Origin: DAOUJI01 sp965197415
GTDB taxonomy: Bacteria; Chloroflexota; Dehalococcoidia; Lucifugimonadales; JAGWBF01
Length of the DNA: 64,000 nucleotides
Assembly: GCA_965197415.1 (NCBI GenBank)
Contig: OZ240207.1
Span: 1,612,001 to 1,676,000, forward strand
Reading direction: 5' to 3'
Shown: piece by piece, positions 52,178-62,171 of the stretch
Layout: the number at the start of each line of letters is the position of its first letter
Numbering within the stretch: the first letter of the stretch is position 1
Made by a program: the position numbers and the translations under genes
Notes under the pieces: model-generated
What the model was told of the DNA's origin: nothing
The model's database searches: none
What the model saw: the letters and a program-made list of their open reading frames with translations, nothing else

Positions 52178-52412
52178 TGTTTTGATATTCTCCTGTCCGA
52201 TTGATTCATATCTGCAAAGATTGGAATGGTTGAGAACGCTACGATTTGCTCCCGGAGGAATTTTTCTACCCGAGCCAGCCTTCGCTCACCGGCGGGGTCA
52301 ATCGGATGGATACAGTCTATCATGCAGTAGAAAGCCCGGCAATCTTGAAAGGTTGATACGAGGCATGGAGAAAAATAGCGGCCATCAAAGAACATCATGA
52401 GGAATGCGTACT

Positions 52413-52568
52413 ATGCTTTATTCAGAAGAGGAATTGGCAGAAGAGTTCGACATACAGCGTGAGGCACAACAGAAATTAGGCTGGCAGCGAGGTTTGTTGA
52501 ACAATTGGTGGGAATTTAGAAATGGTATCCCGTATCCCTATCAGAAAGAGGAACCTTTTGACGACTGA
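52413..52568 (+). CDS. small ORF of unknown function
   Basis: A 51-residue acidic ORF beginning MLYSEEELAEEFDIQREAQQ with a Trp-rich middle (GWQRGLLNNWWEFRNG). GAGGAA lies 8 nt before the ATG. It lies in the AT-rich patch before the YvcK gene. No family recognised. Confidence 0.5.
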   Translation: MLYSEEELAEEFDIQREAQQKLGWQRGLLNNWWEFRNGIPYPYQKEEPFDD

Positions 52569-52687
52569 GGAGGCGCATCGAACTGGGGCGCCGCCCTGCT
52601 TAAACCGTCCTTGACACTGTTCTGGGCAGTGTTTACACTCCCGCAAACCTTGGGTTGGCCGTTGGCCTTCCCGGCATTGCTGAATAT

Positions 52688-53698
52688 ATGTCGCATAAGA
52701 GAATTGTAGTTGTAGGCGGAGGCGGCGGAAACTACATTACCCTTACCGGCCTTAAACACCTGGACTGCGACGTCACGGCCGTTGTGGCCATGACCGACAG
52801 CGGCGGAAGTTCCGGGCGGCTCCGGGATGAGTTGAACCAATTGCCCCACGGAGACATCCGCAGGTGCCTGGTGGCCCTGGCCCCCGATGATAGCTCCACT
52901 TCCATTCTGGTCCGCCTGTTCGACTACCGTTTCAACGGCGGAGGCGGGCTGAGCGGCCACAGTTTCGGGAACCTTCTGCTCTCGGCACTGACGGAGGTTA
53001 CAGGCAACACTGCCACAGCGATCTCAGAAGCGGGTGCTATGCTCGGCATCAAAGGCAAGGTCCTGCCCGTGACCCTGACCAAGACCACCCTCGTGGCCCA
53101 CCTGAAGGACGGCTCGGAAATCAGGGAAGAGGCCAACATTGACCAGCGGGGAGCCGTGGACGGAGCCGAACCCACACAACCCATCGACTACGTCTACCTG
53201 GACCCGCCGGCATACGCTTACCGGCCTGCGGTGGACGCCCTGGAGAGCGCCGACGCCATAGTGCTTGGCCCGGGTGACATATATACGAGCATTCTGCCCA
53301 ACCTGTTGGTAAAGGACATCGCCGAGGCTATCAGGTCCTCCAACGCCCTGAAAATCTGTGTCAGCAACCTGATGACCAAGCCGGGCGAGTCGGACTCATT
53401 CAATGCGTCGGACTTTGCCAGGCTGTCCCGGGAGTATTTGGGGACCTCTGACAAGCTGGACTACCTGATAGTGAATAACTCGCCCTTCCCGGAAAGGCTG
53501 CTCTCCCGGTACTACTCCTACGGGCAGGCGCCTGTGGAGACCGACAGGGAAGCATGCCTGGTCGAGGCGAAGGAGATCATCCAACTACCGTTGCTGTCGT
53601 CTGGGGTCTACATCCGGCATGACCCCATTCCCCTGGCCCGGACCATCATGGACATAGTGGAGGGCCGGGTCCCCACGGGTCAAGCCGGGAACACCTAG
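52688..53698 (+). CDS. yvcK: YvcK/CofD-like protein (UDP-GlcNAc-binding gluconeogenesis factor)
   Basis: A 336-residue protein of the YvcK/YbhK family. RIVVVGGGGGNYITLTGLKH at the N terminus, TDSGGSSGRLRDEL, the LPHGDIRRCLVAL segment and ADAIVLGPGDIYTSILPNLL are typical. YvcK binds UDP-sugars and affects cell shape and gluconeogenic growth in Bacillus. In other bacteria it lies between rapZ and whiA, neither present here. ATG at 52688 gives the conserved N terminus; the longer frame upstream has no homology. Confidence 0.88.
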   Translation: MSHKRIVVVGGGGGNYITLTGLKHLDCDVTAVVAMTDSGGSSGRLRDELNQLPHGDIRRCLVALAPDDSSTSILVRLFDYRFNGGGGLSGHSFGNLLLSALTEVTGNTATAISEAGAMLGIKGKVLPVTLTKTTLVAHLKDGSEIREEANIDQRGAVDGAEPTQPIDYVYLDPPAYAYRPAVDALESADAIVLGPGDIYTSILPNLLVKDIAEAIRSSNALKICVSNLMTKPGESDSFNASDFARLSREYLGTSDKLDYLIVNNSPFPERLLSRYYSYGQAPVETDREACLVEAKEIIQLPLLSSGVYIRHDPIPLARTIMDIVEGRVPTGQAGNT

Positions 53699-53705
53699 CA
53701 GCGGC

Positions 53706-54635
53706 TCAGGAAGCGCTCATCGCAGACCTGAAGTAGTCCAGGGTCCTCTGGAGACCTTCGTCGATCCCCACTTTGGGTTCCCATCCCAGTTCCCGCTCGG
53801 CAAGACTGGCGTCTAACCGTATCTTGTACACGTCGCCCTTCCTGCAAGGCGCGTAGCGTGGTTGCCGTGTGTAACCCGCAGCGTCGGCCAAGGCCCGGAA
53901 CACCGTGTTGACGTCCGTTCCCACTCCAGCCCCTATGTTGTAGACCCCTACCACTTCCTGCTCCAGGGCCTTGACGTTAGCCTCAACCACGTCGTCTACG
54001 TATACAAAGTCCCGTTCCTGAGAGCCGTCGCCGAATATCACGACCTCTTCATCCCACAGCATACGTCCGCAAAAGATGGCCACGACTCCCGCCTCGCCGT
54101 GGGGGTCTTGGCGGGGGCCGTACACGTTGGAGTACCGGAGGCACGTATACTCGAATCCGCCCAGGGAACTCATGGTGTGCAAGTAGGTCTCCGCGGCATA
54201 CTTGCTCGCCCCATAGGGAGACAGTGGTTTGACTGGGTGCTCCTCGTCACAGGGCAGATAAACAGGCTCCCCGTATAAGGCCCCTCCCGTCGAGCTGTAG
54301 ATGATGTGCCGTACACCGTACCTGCCGCACTGTTTGATGAGGTTCAGAGTCCCCATGATGTTGGCGCTGGCGTCGGCGACGGGAGCTCGGGTCGAGTAGG
54401 CGACGCTGATTTGAGCAGCCATGTGGAACACCGTTTCGGGTCGGGTCTCACGAAAAACCAGGGCCAGCTTGGCGGAACGTATGTCGGCGTCGTGCATGCG
54501 GGCCTTGGGGTTCAGATTCCTTGTATGGCCTGACGATAGGTTGTCCGCCACGTGGACCTCATGGCCGTCTCTCACCAGTCTGTCCACCAGATGAGACCCA
54601 ATGAAGCCGCAGCCGCCGGTAACCAATATCCTCAA
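53706..54635 (-). CDS. NAD-dependent sugar-nucleotide epimerase (UDP-glucose 4-epimerase-like)
   Basis: A 309-residue extended SDR. The cofactor motif is ILVTGGCGFIGSHLVDRL, followed by VFHMAAQISV, IYSSTGGALYGEP and the catalytic Tyr/Lys in YGASKYAAE. RYSNVYGPRQDPHGEAG is typical of the galE-like/dTDP-glucose dehydratase group. It probably supplies sugar nucleotides for envelope glycans. The start is TTG with GGAGG 9 nt upstream. It is convergent with yvcK (7-nt gap). Confidence 0.9.
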   Translation of the reverse strand: MRILVTGGCGFIGSHLVDRLVRDGHEVHVADNLSSGHTRNLNPKARMHDADIRSAKLALVFRETRPETVFHMAAQISVAYSTRAPVADASANIMGTLNLIKQCGRYGVRHIIYSSTGGALYGEPVYLPCDEEHPVKPLSPYGASKYAAETYLHTMSSLGGFEYTCLRYSNVYGPRQDPHGEAGVVAIFCGRMLWDEEVVIFGDGSQERDFVYVDDVVEANVKALEQEVVGVYNIGAGVGTDVNTVFRALADAAGYTRQPRYAPCRKGDVYKIRLDASLAERELGWEPKVGIDEGLQRTLDYFRSAMSAS

Positions 54636-54750
54636 CTGCCTGTTCCTCCGGGAGAGTTGTTCGAGTGACGGTTTGGCGGGTCTCTTGTCACCGAGACTTC
54701 GATATGGAAAAGGAGTAAGGAGCGATGGGAAACCGTCGACAAGATGTCAC

Positions 54751-54841
54751 TGGCGGAGGGGGTGGGATTCGAACCCACGAACCCGGGTTACGGGTTAGCG
54801 GTTTTCAAGACCGCCGCCATCGACCGCTCGGCCACCCCTCC
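54751..54841 (-). tRNA. tRNA-Ser (anticodon TGA)
   Basis: A class II tRNA on the reverse strand. Acceptor GGAGGGG (from 54841) pairs with CCCCTCC; discriminator G and encoded CCA end at 54751. The anticodon loop is CTTGAAA with TGA, followed by a long variable arm (CTAACCCGTAACCCGGG region) and T arm GGTTCGAATCC. Confidence 0.97.
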
Positions 54842-54901
54842 TAACGTGCATGCAAAGGCTGGGACAACTCCAACCGGCCGTCGGCCAGCTTTGTCGCCCG
54901 A

Positions 54902-55699
54902 TCAGGCCTTCAGGAAAGCCTCCACTAACTGGGAAACCCGTTCCTGCTGCTCCACGTGGGGCACGTGGGCGGCCTCCGCCACCATCTCCACGCGGGAGCC
55001 GGCGATGCCCTTAGCAAACTCCTCCGCGTAGATCGGGGACACCAGCTTGTCGTGTTCGCCCCATACCACAAGCGTCGGGGCGGTGATGCGGTTGATGCGT
55101 TTCTTCAAACCCTTGTCGGGAATGGGCCATATGAACTTGCCCGTGCAGCTCAGTGACCATACCCTGTAGAGCTGGGCATCCACGCTAGCGTCTGCATCTT
55201 CTGGGAGCTCGGTGAAAGCCTTTGCCGCCGGCCCGTCGGGGTCGAAGTATGAAACTTCGGCAACTTGTTCCGAGGACATGGACATCCAGTTCTTCACCGG
55301 AGCGTCGTCCCTCCACAGTCCGATGGGGTTGATTAGCGCCAGCTTGCTGACGCTGGCGGGGTTGGTCGCTGCCAACTCCGCCGCCAACATGCCGCCGTAT
55401 GAGTGGCCGACGACGGCGGGAGCGTCCAGGCCAAGCTGGTCGAACAGTTCGTAGTACAGCAGAACCAGGTCCCACAGGTTGTCCAGGGGTTTAACCGCAT
55501 CCGGGTCGCCGGGGGTCGTGCCCGGGTGCTCCGGCGCGTAAACCGTGTGGCTGGCCGACAGAGAGTCGAGGAAGCTGTCCCACTCCAGTCCGTACGGACC
55601 ATGCAGGAACACCGCCGGCGGGCCTGAACCGGAAATCTTCACACGGACGTTGATCTGGTCCTGCCAGACACTGAGGGTCTTGTCTTCAACACTGGGCAT
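54902..55699 (-). CDS. alpha/beta hydrolase
   Basis: A 265-residue alpha/beta hydrolase. The N-terminal AVFLHGPYGLEWDSF oxyanion region, nucleophile VVGHSYGGMLAAEL, LVVWGEHDKLVSP with the acid, and AAHVPHVEQ with the catalytic His form the triad. Substrate unknown. It lies 42 nt downstream of the LLM oxidoreductase gene on the same strand, so it may hydrolyse a product of that enzyme. Confidence 0.9.
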   Translation of the reverse strand: MPSVEDKTLSVWQDQINVRVKISGSGPPAVFLHGPYGLEWDSFLDSLSASHTVYAPEHPGTTPGDPDAVKPLDNLWDLVLLYYELFDQLGLDAPAVVGHSYGGMLAAELAATNPASVSKLALINPIGLWRDDAPVKNWMSMSSEQVAEVSYFDPDGPAAKAFTELPEDADASVDAQLYRVWSLSCTGKFIWPIPDKGLKKRINRITAPTLVVWGEHDKLVSPIYAEEFAKGIAGSRVEMVAEAAHVPHVEQQERVSQLVEAFLKA

Positions 55700-55741
55700 T
55701 GTCGGCTCTCCCGGCCTGACTGGCCTAAATAGAGTAAAAGG

Positions 55742-56992
55742 CTATGTCCCCGCCCCCGTGACCTTACGCTTGTCCCTGATTCCGCTTGGCCACCAGTGGT
55801 TCACCCATTGGTCGTCGTCCCACATGTTCTGCAGGTGGGGCTGGACTTCTTTGGCGAATATGTCGATGTTCTTCAGGGTCAGCTCGTGAGGCATGGAGCC
55901 GATGTGGAGCAGCACCATCAGATTGCCGCAGTGGAGGTCTTCGATCGCCTCCCTGAGCATTTCTGTCACCGTTTCGGGACCGCCGGATATGACCAGACGA
56001 TGGTCTACAAAGTCCTTGAAGCTCCAGTTTTTCATGTCCGAGAGCACTCCGCCTATCTGCTCGCGGAATCCTCTCCGGAAGGTGTATTCCATGCTCCGGT
56101 AGTCCACGTGGCCGGGGGCCATCATGAACTCGGGCGCGATGTACTGGGTCTTGTCGTAGAAGTAGCGGATGTGCTCGTAGTAGTCCTTCTCCGCCTGGGC
56201 GTCGGACTCGGACACGGCGACAAGCTGGAGGAATCCCGCGCGGTATGGGTTATTGTCCAGGTTGCGGGAGTCCACGAACTCCCAGAACCCATCCATGATC
56301 CGCTTTCCAATGCCGCTGCCGAAATAGCTCAGGTAGCAATAGCAGTGATTGTTCCTGGTGGCGAAGTCCCAGGTGCTGCGGCTCCCGGACCCCGGCACCC
56401 ACACCGGCGGGTGAGGCGACTGGATTGGACGCGGCCAGAGGTTCACCATGGGAAGCTGGTAGTAGCGGCCATTCCACGGAAATATCTCATCGGTGGTCCA
56501 TGCCTTCATTATCAGGTCGTGGGCCTCGTAGTAGCGGTCCCTCTGCTCTATAGGGGGAATGCCGTAGCACAGGTTGACGTCCATGGACGACCCCAGAGGC
56601 ATCCCGGCAATCATGCGGCCTCCGCTGATGCAGTCCAGCATGGCGTACTCTTCCGCCACGCGAATAGGAGGGATGGTGGTGGGAAGGGTGGCGCCCATCT
56701 GGACGATGCCCACGTCCATGCCGTTGGTGGCCCGCGCCAGCACCGACCCCATCAGGTTGGGGCCGGGCATGAAGCCGTAAGCGTTCTGGTGGTGCTCGTT
56801 CACGCATATTCCGTCGAGACCGGCCTCGGCAGCGTGTATAAGTTCGTCCAGGGTCCAGTTGTAGTACTGGCCCACCCTCTTGGCGTCGGCCAGCTCCCAC
56901 CAGGGAGGGTCAACCCACACCGAGTGGTAACGCTTCTCGAAGTCGGCGGGAAGCTCTCTGTGGGGCATCAGGTGGAACATGGATATCTTCAT
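55742..56992 (-). CDS. LLM class flavin-dependent oxidoreductase
   Basis: A 416-residue bacterial luciferase-like protein. EAGLDGICVNEHHQNAYG and the barrel strand GRMIAGMPLGSSMDVNLCYG are characteristic, and RDRYYEAHDLIMKAW follows. LLM enzymes use FMN or F420 to oxygenate or reduce organic substrates; expanded sets are typical of SAR202. ATG follows GGAGGG by 5 nt. It is transcribed ahead of the alpha/beta hydrolase. Confidence 0.9.
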   Translation of the reverse strand: MKISMFHLMPHRELPADFEKRYHSVWVDPPWWELADAKRVGQYYNWTLDELIHAAEAGLDGICVNEHHQNAYGFMPGPNLMGSVLARATNGMDVGIVQMGATLPTTIPPIRVAEEYAMLDCISGGRMIAGMPLGSSMDVNLCYGIPPIEQRDRYYEAHDLIMKAWTTDEIFPWNGRYYQLPMVNLWPRPIQSPHPPVWVPGSGSRSTWDFATRNNHCYCYLSYFGSGIGKRIMDGFWEFVDSRNLDNNPYRAGFLQLVAVSESDAQAEKDYYEHIRYFYDKTQYIAPEFMMAPGHVDYRSMEYTFRRGFREQIGGVLSDMKNWSFKDFVDHRLVISGGPETVTEMLREAIEDLHCGNLMVLLHIGSMPHELTLKNIDIFAKEVQPHLQNMWDDDQWVNHWWPSGIRDKRKVTGAGT

Positions 56993-57078
56993 GAGAACCC
57001 TCCTCTCACCCTGGGGCTGTGCTCATTCGCGCGGCGACGCCGCGTGTATTAACGGGATTATACCACTTTGTTCGGTTT

Positions 57079-58494
57079 CTACCCGCCGCCGGGGCCTCCG
57101 CCGAGGCCGGGCTCGGTCATTTTCTCAGGATTAAGCAGCTCGTCCAGCTCCTCGTCGGTCAGTGTGGTCATCTGCTTGGCGGTCTCCCTGATTACGCCGC
57201 CGTTGGCCGCCGCCGTCTTGGCTATCTCCGCAGCTTTGTCGTAGCCGATGGCGGGAGCAAGCGCAGTGCCCAGCATCAGCCCCCTCTCCACCATGGCGGG
57301 GCCTGTTTCGGTGGCCTTCAGCCCCTTGACGCACTGATCGGAGAAGTTGCTGGCCGACGCCGCCAGCAGGTCGATGGACTGGAGCAGGTTGTAGGCGCAC
57401 ACCGGCATCATCGTGTTCAACTCGAAGTATCCGCCAAGACCAGCCAACGCTATGGTGGCGTCGTTGCCCACCACCTGGGCCGCCGCCTGAATCAGCGACT
57501 CGGATATGACCGGGTTCACCTTGCCCGGCATGATGGAGCTTCCCGGCTGCACCTCGGGCACGTCCAACTCGCCCAATCCGGCCCTGGGTCCGCAGCCCAG
57601 CCACCGGATGTCGTTGGCGATTTTGTGAAGGCTTACGGCCAGGGTCTTGAGAGCGCCGCTGGCCTCCACGGCGGAGTCCAGGGCGCTCTGGGCCTGAAAG
57701 TGGTTGGACGTCTCCCTTACTGTGACTCCGGTCATTTCCGAGACGATGCGGCAGGCCCTCTCAGAAAACTCCGGGTGGGTGTTGACGCCCGTTCCCACGG
57801 CAGTGCCCCCCAGGGCCACTTCGGACAACTCCTCCTGGGCGTGGGCGATCCGCGTCAAGCCGAATTCCACCTGCCCTGCGTACCCCGCGAACTCCTGGCC
57901 AAGTCTGACGGGAGTGGCGTCCTGGAGGTGGGTCCGCCCCGTCTTGATGATAGACCAAAACTCCTCACTCTTAGCGCTCAGGGAGCCGTTCAGGTCCTCA
58001 AGGGCCGGTATTAGCCGCTCTTTGATTTGCATGAGGGCGGATAGATGGATGGCGGTGGGTATGACGTCGTTGGAGGACTGGCCCATGTTCACGTGGTCGT
58101 TGGGGTGGACCAGCCTGGAGCCCCGTTCTCCGCCGAGATTCTCCGTGGCCCTGTTGGCAATGACCTCGTTGGCGTTGGTGTTGGTGGAAGTGCCGGAGCC
58201 GGTCTGGAAGATGTCCACGACGAACTCTTTGTCGAAATTGCCGTCGGCGACTTCCTGAGCCGCCTCGACGATGGCGGCGCCCGTCTTTTCGTCAAGAAGT
58301 TCCATCTCCATGTTGGCCTTGGCCGCAGCCAGTTTTATGAGGGCCAGCGCCCGGATGAAGCTCCTGGGAAAGCGCAGGTCGGATATGGGGAAGTTTAGCT
58401 CGGCCCTGCGGGTGGACGCACCGTAGTAAGCGTCTATGGGCACTTCCATAGTCCCCATGGAGTCACGCTCGGTCCTTGTCTGCTGAGATGCCAT
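57079..58494 (-). CDS. fumC: fumarate hydratase, class II
   Basis: A 471-residue aspartase/fumarase-superfamily enzyme. TRTERDSMGTMEVP at the N terminus, DIFQTGSGTSTNTNANEVIA, HPNDHVNMGQSSNDVIPTA, KTGRTHLQDATP and the superfamily signature GSSIMPGKVNP are present. The C-terminal LDELLNPEKMTEPG favours fumarase over aspartase. It converts fumarate to malate in the TCA cycle. ATG at 58494 follows GGAGG by about 10 nt; a longer frame upstream encodes repeat-derived residues and is not used. Confidence 0.93.
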   Translation of the reverse strand: MASQQTRTERDSMGTMEVPIDAYYGASTRRAELNFPISDLRFPRSFIRALALIKLAAAKANMEMELLDEKTGAAIVEAAQEVADGNFDKEFVVDIFQTGSGTSTNTNANEVIANRATENLGGERGSRLVHPNDHVNMGQSSNDVIPTAIHLSALMQIKERLIPALEDLNGSLSAKSEEFWSIIKTGRTHLQDATPVRLGQEFAGYAGQVEFGLTRIAHAQEELSEVALGGTAVGTGVNTHPEFSERACRIVSEMTGVTVRETSNHFQAQSALDSAVEASGALKTLAVSLHKIANDIRWLGCGPRAGLGELDVPEVQPGSSIMPGKVNPVISESLIQAAAQVVGNDATIALAGLGGYFELNTMMPVCAYNLLQSIDLLAASASNFSDQCVKGLKATETGPAMVERGLMLGTALAPAIGYDKAAEIAKTAAANGGVIRETAKQMTTLTDEELDELLNPEKMTEPGLGGGPGGG

Positions 58495-58511
58495 CGGATT
58501 GATGCCTCCTG

Positions 58512-58541
58512 TAGTTGCATAGCTAATAGTTGCGTAGCTAA
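58512..58541. repeat. tandem 15-nt repeat upstream of fumC
   Basis: TAGTTGCATAGCTAA and TAGTTGCGTAGCTAA stand head to tail (one mismatch), 18-47 nt before the fumC ATG. Possible operator or slippage product. Confidence 0.7.
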
Positions 58542-58650
58542 CGACCGGCGTGGAAAGACCATTGCGGCTTCCCGCCAAGCAGTAGAGATTGTAGGCGAAT
58601 CTCAGGGGTTTGCCAATCGCCGGACGAGAGCACCGTCGTCACCGTCGGGT

Positions 58651-58797
58651 TTATGGCGCCAGGAACACGAAGGGGCCAACAGGAAGGTTCCTCAACATCC
58701 AGAACACGATTATCGCAGCCAACAGCGCCCAAATCAGCCGGTGCGGTACGAAAATCGGGGCCGGAGCCGGCAGGAAGTCGATCGGGCTGCTGAAACT
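58651..58797 (-). CDS. possible short membrane ORF without a clear start
   Basis: A reverse frame encodes PHRLIWALLAAIIVFWMLRN and ends with LPVGPFVFLAP and a stop, a convincing single membrane helix. No ATG, GTG or TTG lies in the frame before the upstream TGA. It may be a pseudogene, use a rare start, or be fortuitous. The rest of 58542-58888 holds nothing recognisable. Confidence 0.3.
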   Translation of the reverse strand, partial: SFSSPIDFLPAPAPIFVPHRLIWALLAAIIVFWMLRNLPVGPFVFLAP

Positions 58798-58888
58798 ATG
58801 GGGATGAAGTTTCCTACTTCATCAATTATGAGCTGGACTTTCAGTTCCCCGGTAGAAACGTCTTCAACCACTTTGATAGTCCCTTCGG

Positions 58889-59617
58889 TCATAGTCGTCT
58901 TTTCACTGTGACGTATGGAGTGTCCCCACTGCTAAGCACTCGCTGAAATCCTGCTAGCCTCTCAAGAACGCCTACTTGCTCACGAAGTTCTATCGCCTCC
59001 GTCAACACCTTCGAGATTTGCGATTCAGAAAGGGACACTTCGCCATGTTGCGGATGTTTCATTGTGCACCAACTCTTGCTTGGTTCGGTAGGGGTGTCCT
59101 CTTCAGATGCGTCGACGGAGATGGTCTCCGATACATGGACGACTAGTTGTCCATGCGCCAACGTGTTTCTCTTAGGGTTCACGACATCAAAGACACTTCG
59201 CAATTTACTCACGCACTTTTCAAAGGCTGCTTTCCACTCTTCTCCAGACGCTTGTTCAAAGATCGTCGGCAACCACTTTTCAAGCCTCCATAAATCTTCG
59301 GAGATAGTGCTGCGTTCTTGGTGTCCGTCCAACTGTTTCAGCACCTCTCGCAAAGTGTGCTCCGCTAGCGCGAACTCCATGATTATCTCACCGACAACTT
59401 GTGCTGCTTCTTTCGACGCCGCACCTGAAGCCGTGAACTCACTAGCCGAAACAGGCTGAGAGATGTCCGTTGCAATAACGATTTGACTGATGCAACGGTC
59501 TTCCGACTCGAACTCCTCGTTGCAATCCTCGCAGACAAATCTGCACTTCACATCGTCACCATGTCCTCTCGGCATCTGACAGATGGCATCCTGGTGTTCA
59601 CAATCGTTGCGCTTCAT
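58889..59617 (-). CDS. HEPN-like protein with N-terminal Cys-rich segment
   Basis: A 242-residue protein without clear family. Residues 1-45 are Cys/His rich (C6, H8, C13, then CRFVCEDC) and may bind zinc. The middle is helical (EIIMEFALAEHTLREVLKQL), and R150-NTLA-H155 in NPKRNTLAHGQL matches the R-x4-H motif of HEPN ribonucleases and their relatives. The C-terminal helix is ISKVLTEAIELREQVGVLE. Its ATG overlaps the stop of the preceding 74-residue gene (ATGA). A toxin or effector role is an inference from the motif and coupling. Composition is AT-richer than neighbours. Confidence 0.6.
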   Translation of the reverse strand: MKRNDCEHQDAICQMPRGHGDDVKCRFVCEDCNEEFESEDRCISQIVIATDISQPVSASEFTASGAASKEAAQVVGEIIMEFALAEHTLREVLKQLDGHQERSTISEDLWRLEKWLPTIFEQASGEEWKAAFEKCVSKLRSVFDVVNPKRNTLAHGQLVVHVSETISVDASEEDTPTEPSKSWCTMKHPQHGEVSLSESQISKVLTEAIELREQVGVLERLAGFQRVLSSGDTPYVTVKRRL

Positions 59618-59838
59618 TCTCCCTGCCTCTTAACTCGAAAGAGCCCCGGGGAAACCAACACAAAATGCTCAGTGTATCCCCCTGGGTTGCCGACTCGGTG
59701 TTTGTAAGGGAATGCCCCTGCGGTGGTTGTCCTAACGCCGATGCCGACCAGATCGTCGTGACCGAAGGGCTCCTTCAGCCTCCCGCTATTGACCGCTTCT
59801 CTAATTGAGGCCATCAGCCAACCCTTGTTCCGTTTCAT
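59614..59838 (-). CDS. small conserved-looking protein upstream of the HEPN-like gene
   Basis: A 74-residue protein. It has an N-terminal helix (GWLMASIREAVNSGRL) followed by a beta-rich C-terminal part (AFPYKHRVGNPGGYTEHFVL, then FRVKR), compatible with a small nucleic-acid- or protein-binding fold. AAGGAG lies 5 nt before the ATG. It overlaps the HEPN-like gene by 4 nt, so the pair is translationally coupled and could be an antitoxin-toxin pair, although no antitoxin family is recognised. Confidence 0.6.
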   Translation of the reverse strand: MKRNKGWLMASIREAVNSGRLKEPFGHDDLVGIGVRTTTAGAFPYKHRVGNPGGYTEHFVLVSPGLFRVKRQGE

Positions 59839-59918
59839 TGTTTCTCCTTATTCGGGTGCGCCAACGGATGGACTTGAAGGATTTCGTACAGGTCCTCAGT
59901 ATCCGGCATCTCAAATCC

Positions 59919-60236
59919 TCAGCGTTGGCTGGCGTGCAGGACCGTAATACCTACTACGTCATCGCCGTTGTACCGCAGGATGATGTCCTCGTCGGTCAAC
60001 TCGCTGTCAGTGACCGGGAGCAGCCTGTCGACGCGGATGTAGAGAACATCCGCCTCTTCGTCATAGGACGACCATAAATTGGCGCTTGGAAATTGGTTCA
60101 CTACCGGAGCCATGCTCAGGTATTCGGTCAAGTCTTTCGGGGCCATACTTGCCCCCTTGTTCTTAATGATGTGGTCCCACCGCTCGACAGTCAGGCGGAT
60201 ATATGCGCCCGTCAGCGAAAGCGCGAAGTCAGACAT
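59919..60236 (-). CDS. DUF2283 protein fused to a truncated DUF4258/BECR-like segment
   Basis: A 105-residue protein. Residues about 12-45 (AYIRLTVERWDHIIKNK, then LTEYLSMAP) resemble the start and end of the RLTxERWxHI family often encoded next to DUF2283 genes. From about 57 on it is a DUF2283 domain (YDEEADVLYIRVDRLL, DEDIILRYNGDDVVGITVLH). The two usually are separate genes, so this looks like a deletion fusion. GAGGAG precedes the ATG. It is the first gene after the 16S terminator. Confidence 0.65.
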   Translation of the reverse strand: MSDFALSLTGAYIRLTVERWDHIIKNKGASMAPKDLTEYLSMAPVVNQFPSANLWSSYDEEADVLYIRVDRLLPVTDSELTDEDIILRYNGDDVVGITVLHASQR

Positions 60237-60258
60237 TAAAGCTCCTCATATATCCCCA

Positions 60259-60293
60259 CAAAAAAAGAGCCGAGCCCTTTTACAAGCCCGGCT
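60259..60293 (-). terminator. intrinsic terminator of the 16S transcription unit
   Basis: On the reverse strand AGCCGGGC (60293-60286) pairs with GCTCGGCT (60275-60268) and is followed within two bases by seven T residues. It ends the rRNA transcript about 200 nt after the 16S 3' end. Confidence 0.88.
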
Positions 60294-60301
60294 TTTGTCT
60301 T

Positions 60302-60327
60302 TGCACCTTAAACTGGATAGTGGAAGG
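60302..60327 (-). repeat. 3' arm of the 16S processing stem
   Basis: This stretch is complementary to 62041-62068 on the same transcript except for a 2-nt bulge. Together they enclose the 16S gene, as RNase III processing stems do. The arm lies between the 16S 3' end and the terminator. Confidence 0.75.
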
Positions 60328-60495
60328 AAGGATTAGGCCGTTGTGAAAACGGTAGGCTTTCTCAGGGGACCGCCTTGGGGCCGGCCCGAGAGCAAAGGGC
60401 TCAATCGGACGGCCGACCGTGGGGCGGAACACCCACCGACCGACCTAGGAGTTGGGCGGGCGACCACTCATACGAGAAAGACGCCAACCTTATCT

Positions 60496-62010
<1,515 letters not shown>

Positions 62011-62040
62011 AAACGTTAGTTGCTTTTTTAACCTTACCGT

Positions 62041-62068
62041 CCTTCCACTATCCAGTTGTTAAGGTGCA
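62041..62068 (-). repeat. 5' arm of the 16S processing stem
   Basis: Complementary to 60302-60327. It lies about 30 nt upstream of the 16S 5' end and about 20 nt after the promoter. Confidence 0.75.
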
Positions 62069-62086
62069 CACGTTGTTCGAACCTCA

Positions 62087-62115
62087 ATAATAGTTGACCC
62101 CATATTCCGTGTCAA
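62087..62115 (-). promoter_or_regulatory. 16S rRNA promoter
   Basis: On the reverse strand TTGACA (62115-62110), a 17-nt spacer and TATTAT (62092-62087). A TTGTGC-N2-GCACAA inverted repeat lies just upstream (62120-62133). The transcript would start near 62080, directly before the processing stem. Confidence 0.75.
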
Positions 62116-62171
62116 GCGCTTGTGCCTGCACAAATTACGTCAACTTGCGTCGGGGAACAGCAAAGAGCAAT

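Noticed and set aside
52018..52398. Reverse-strand ORF of 126 codons overlapping the small membrane protein
   Set aside because: Its second half is the out-of-frame shadow of the 65-residue ORF, which has a better ribosome site and a clear membrane helix; the first half is undecided.
55796..58014. Long forward open frames opposite the LLM oxidoreductase and fumC
   Set aside because: Both are antisense shadows of well-supported genes and encode low-complexity His/Val/Gly-rich sequence.
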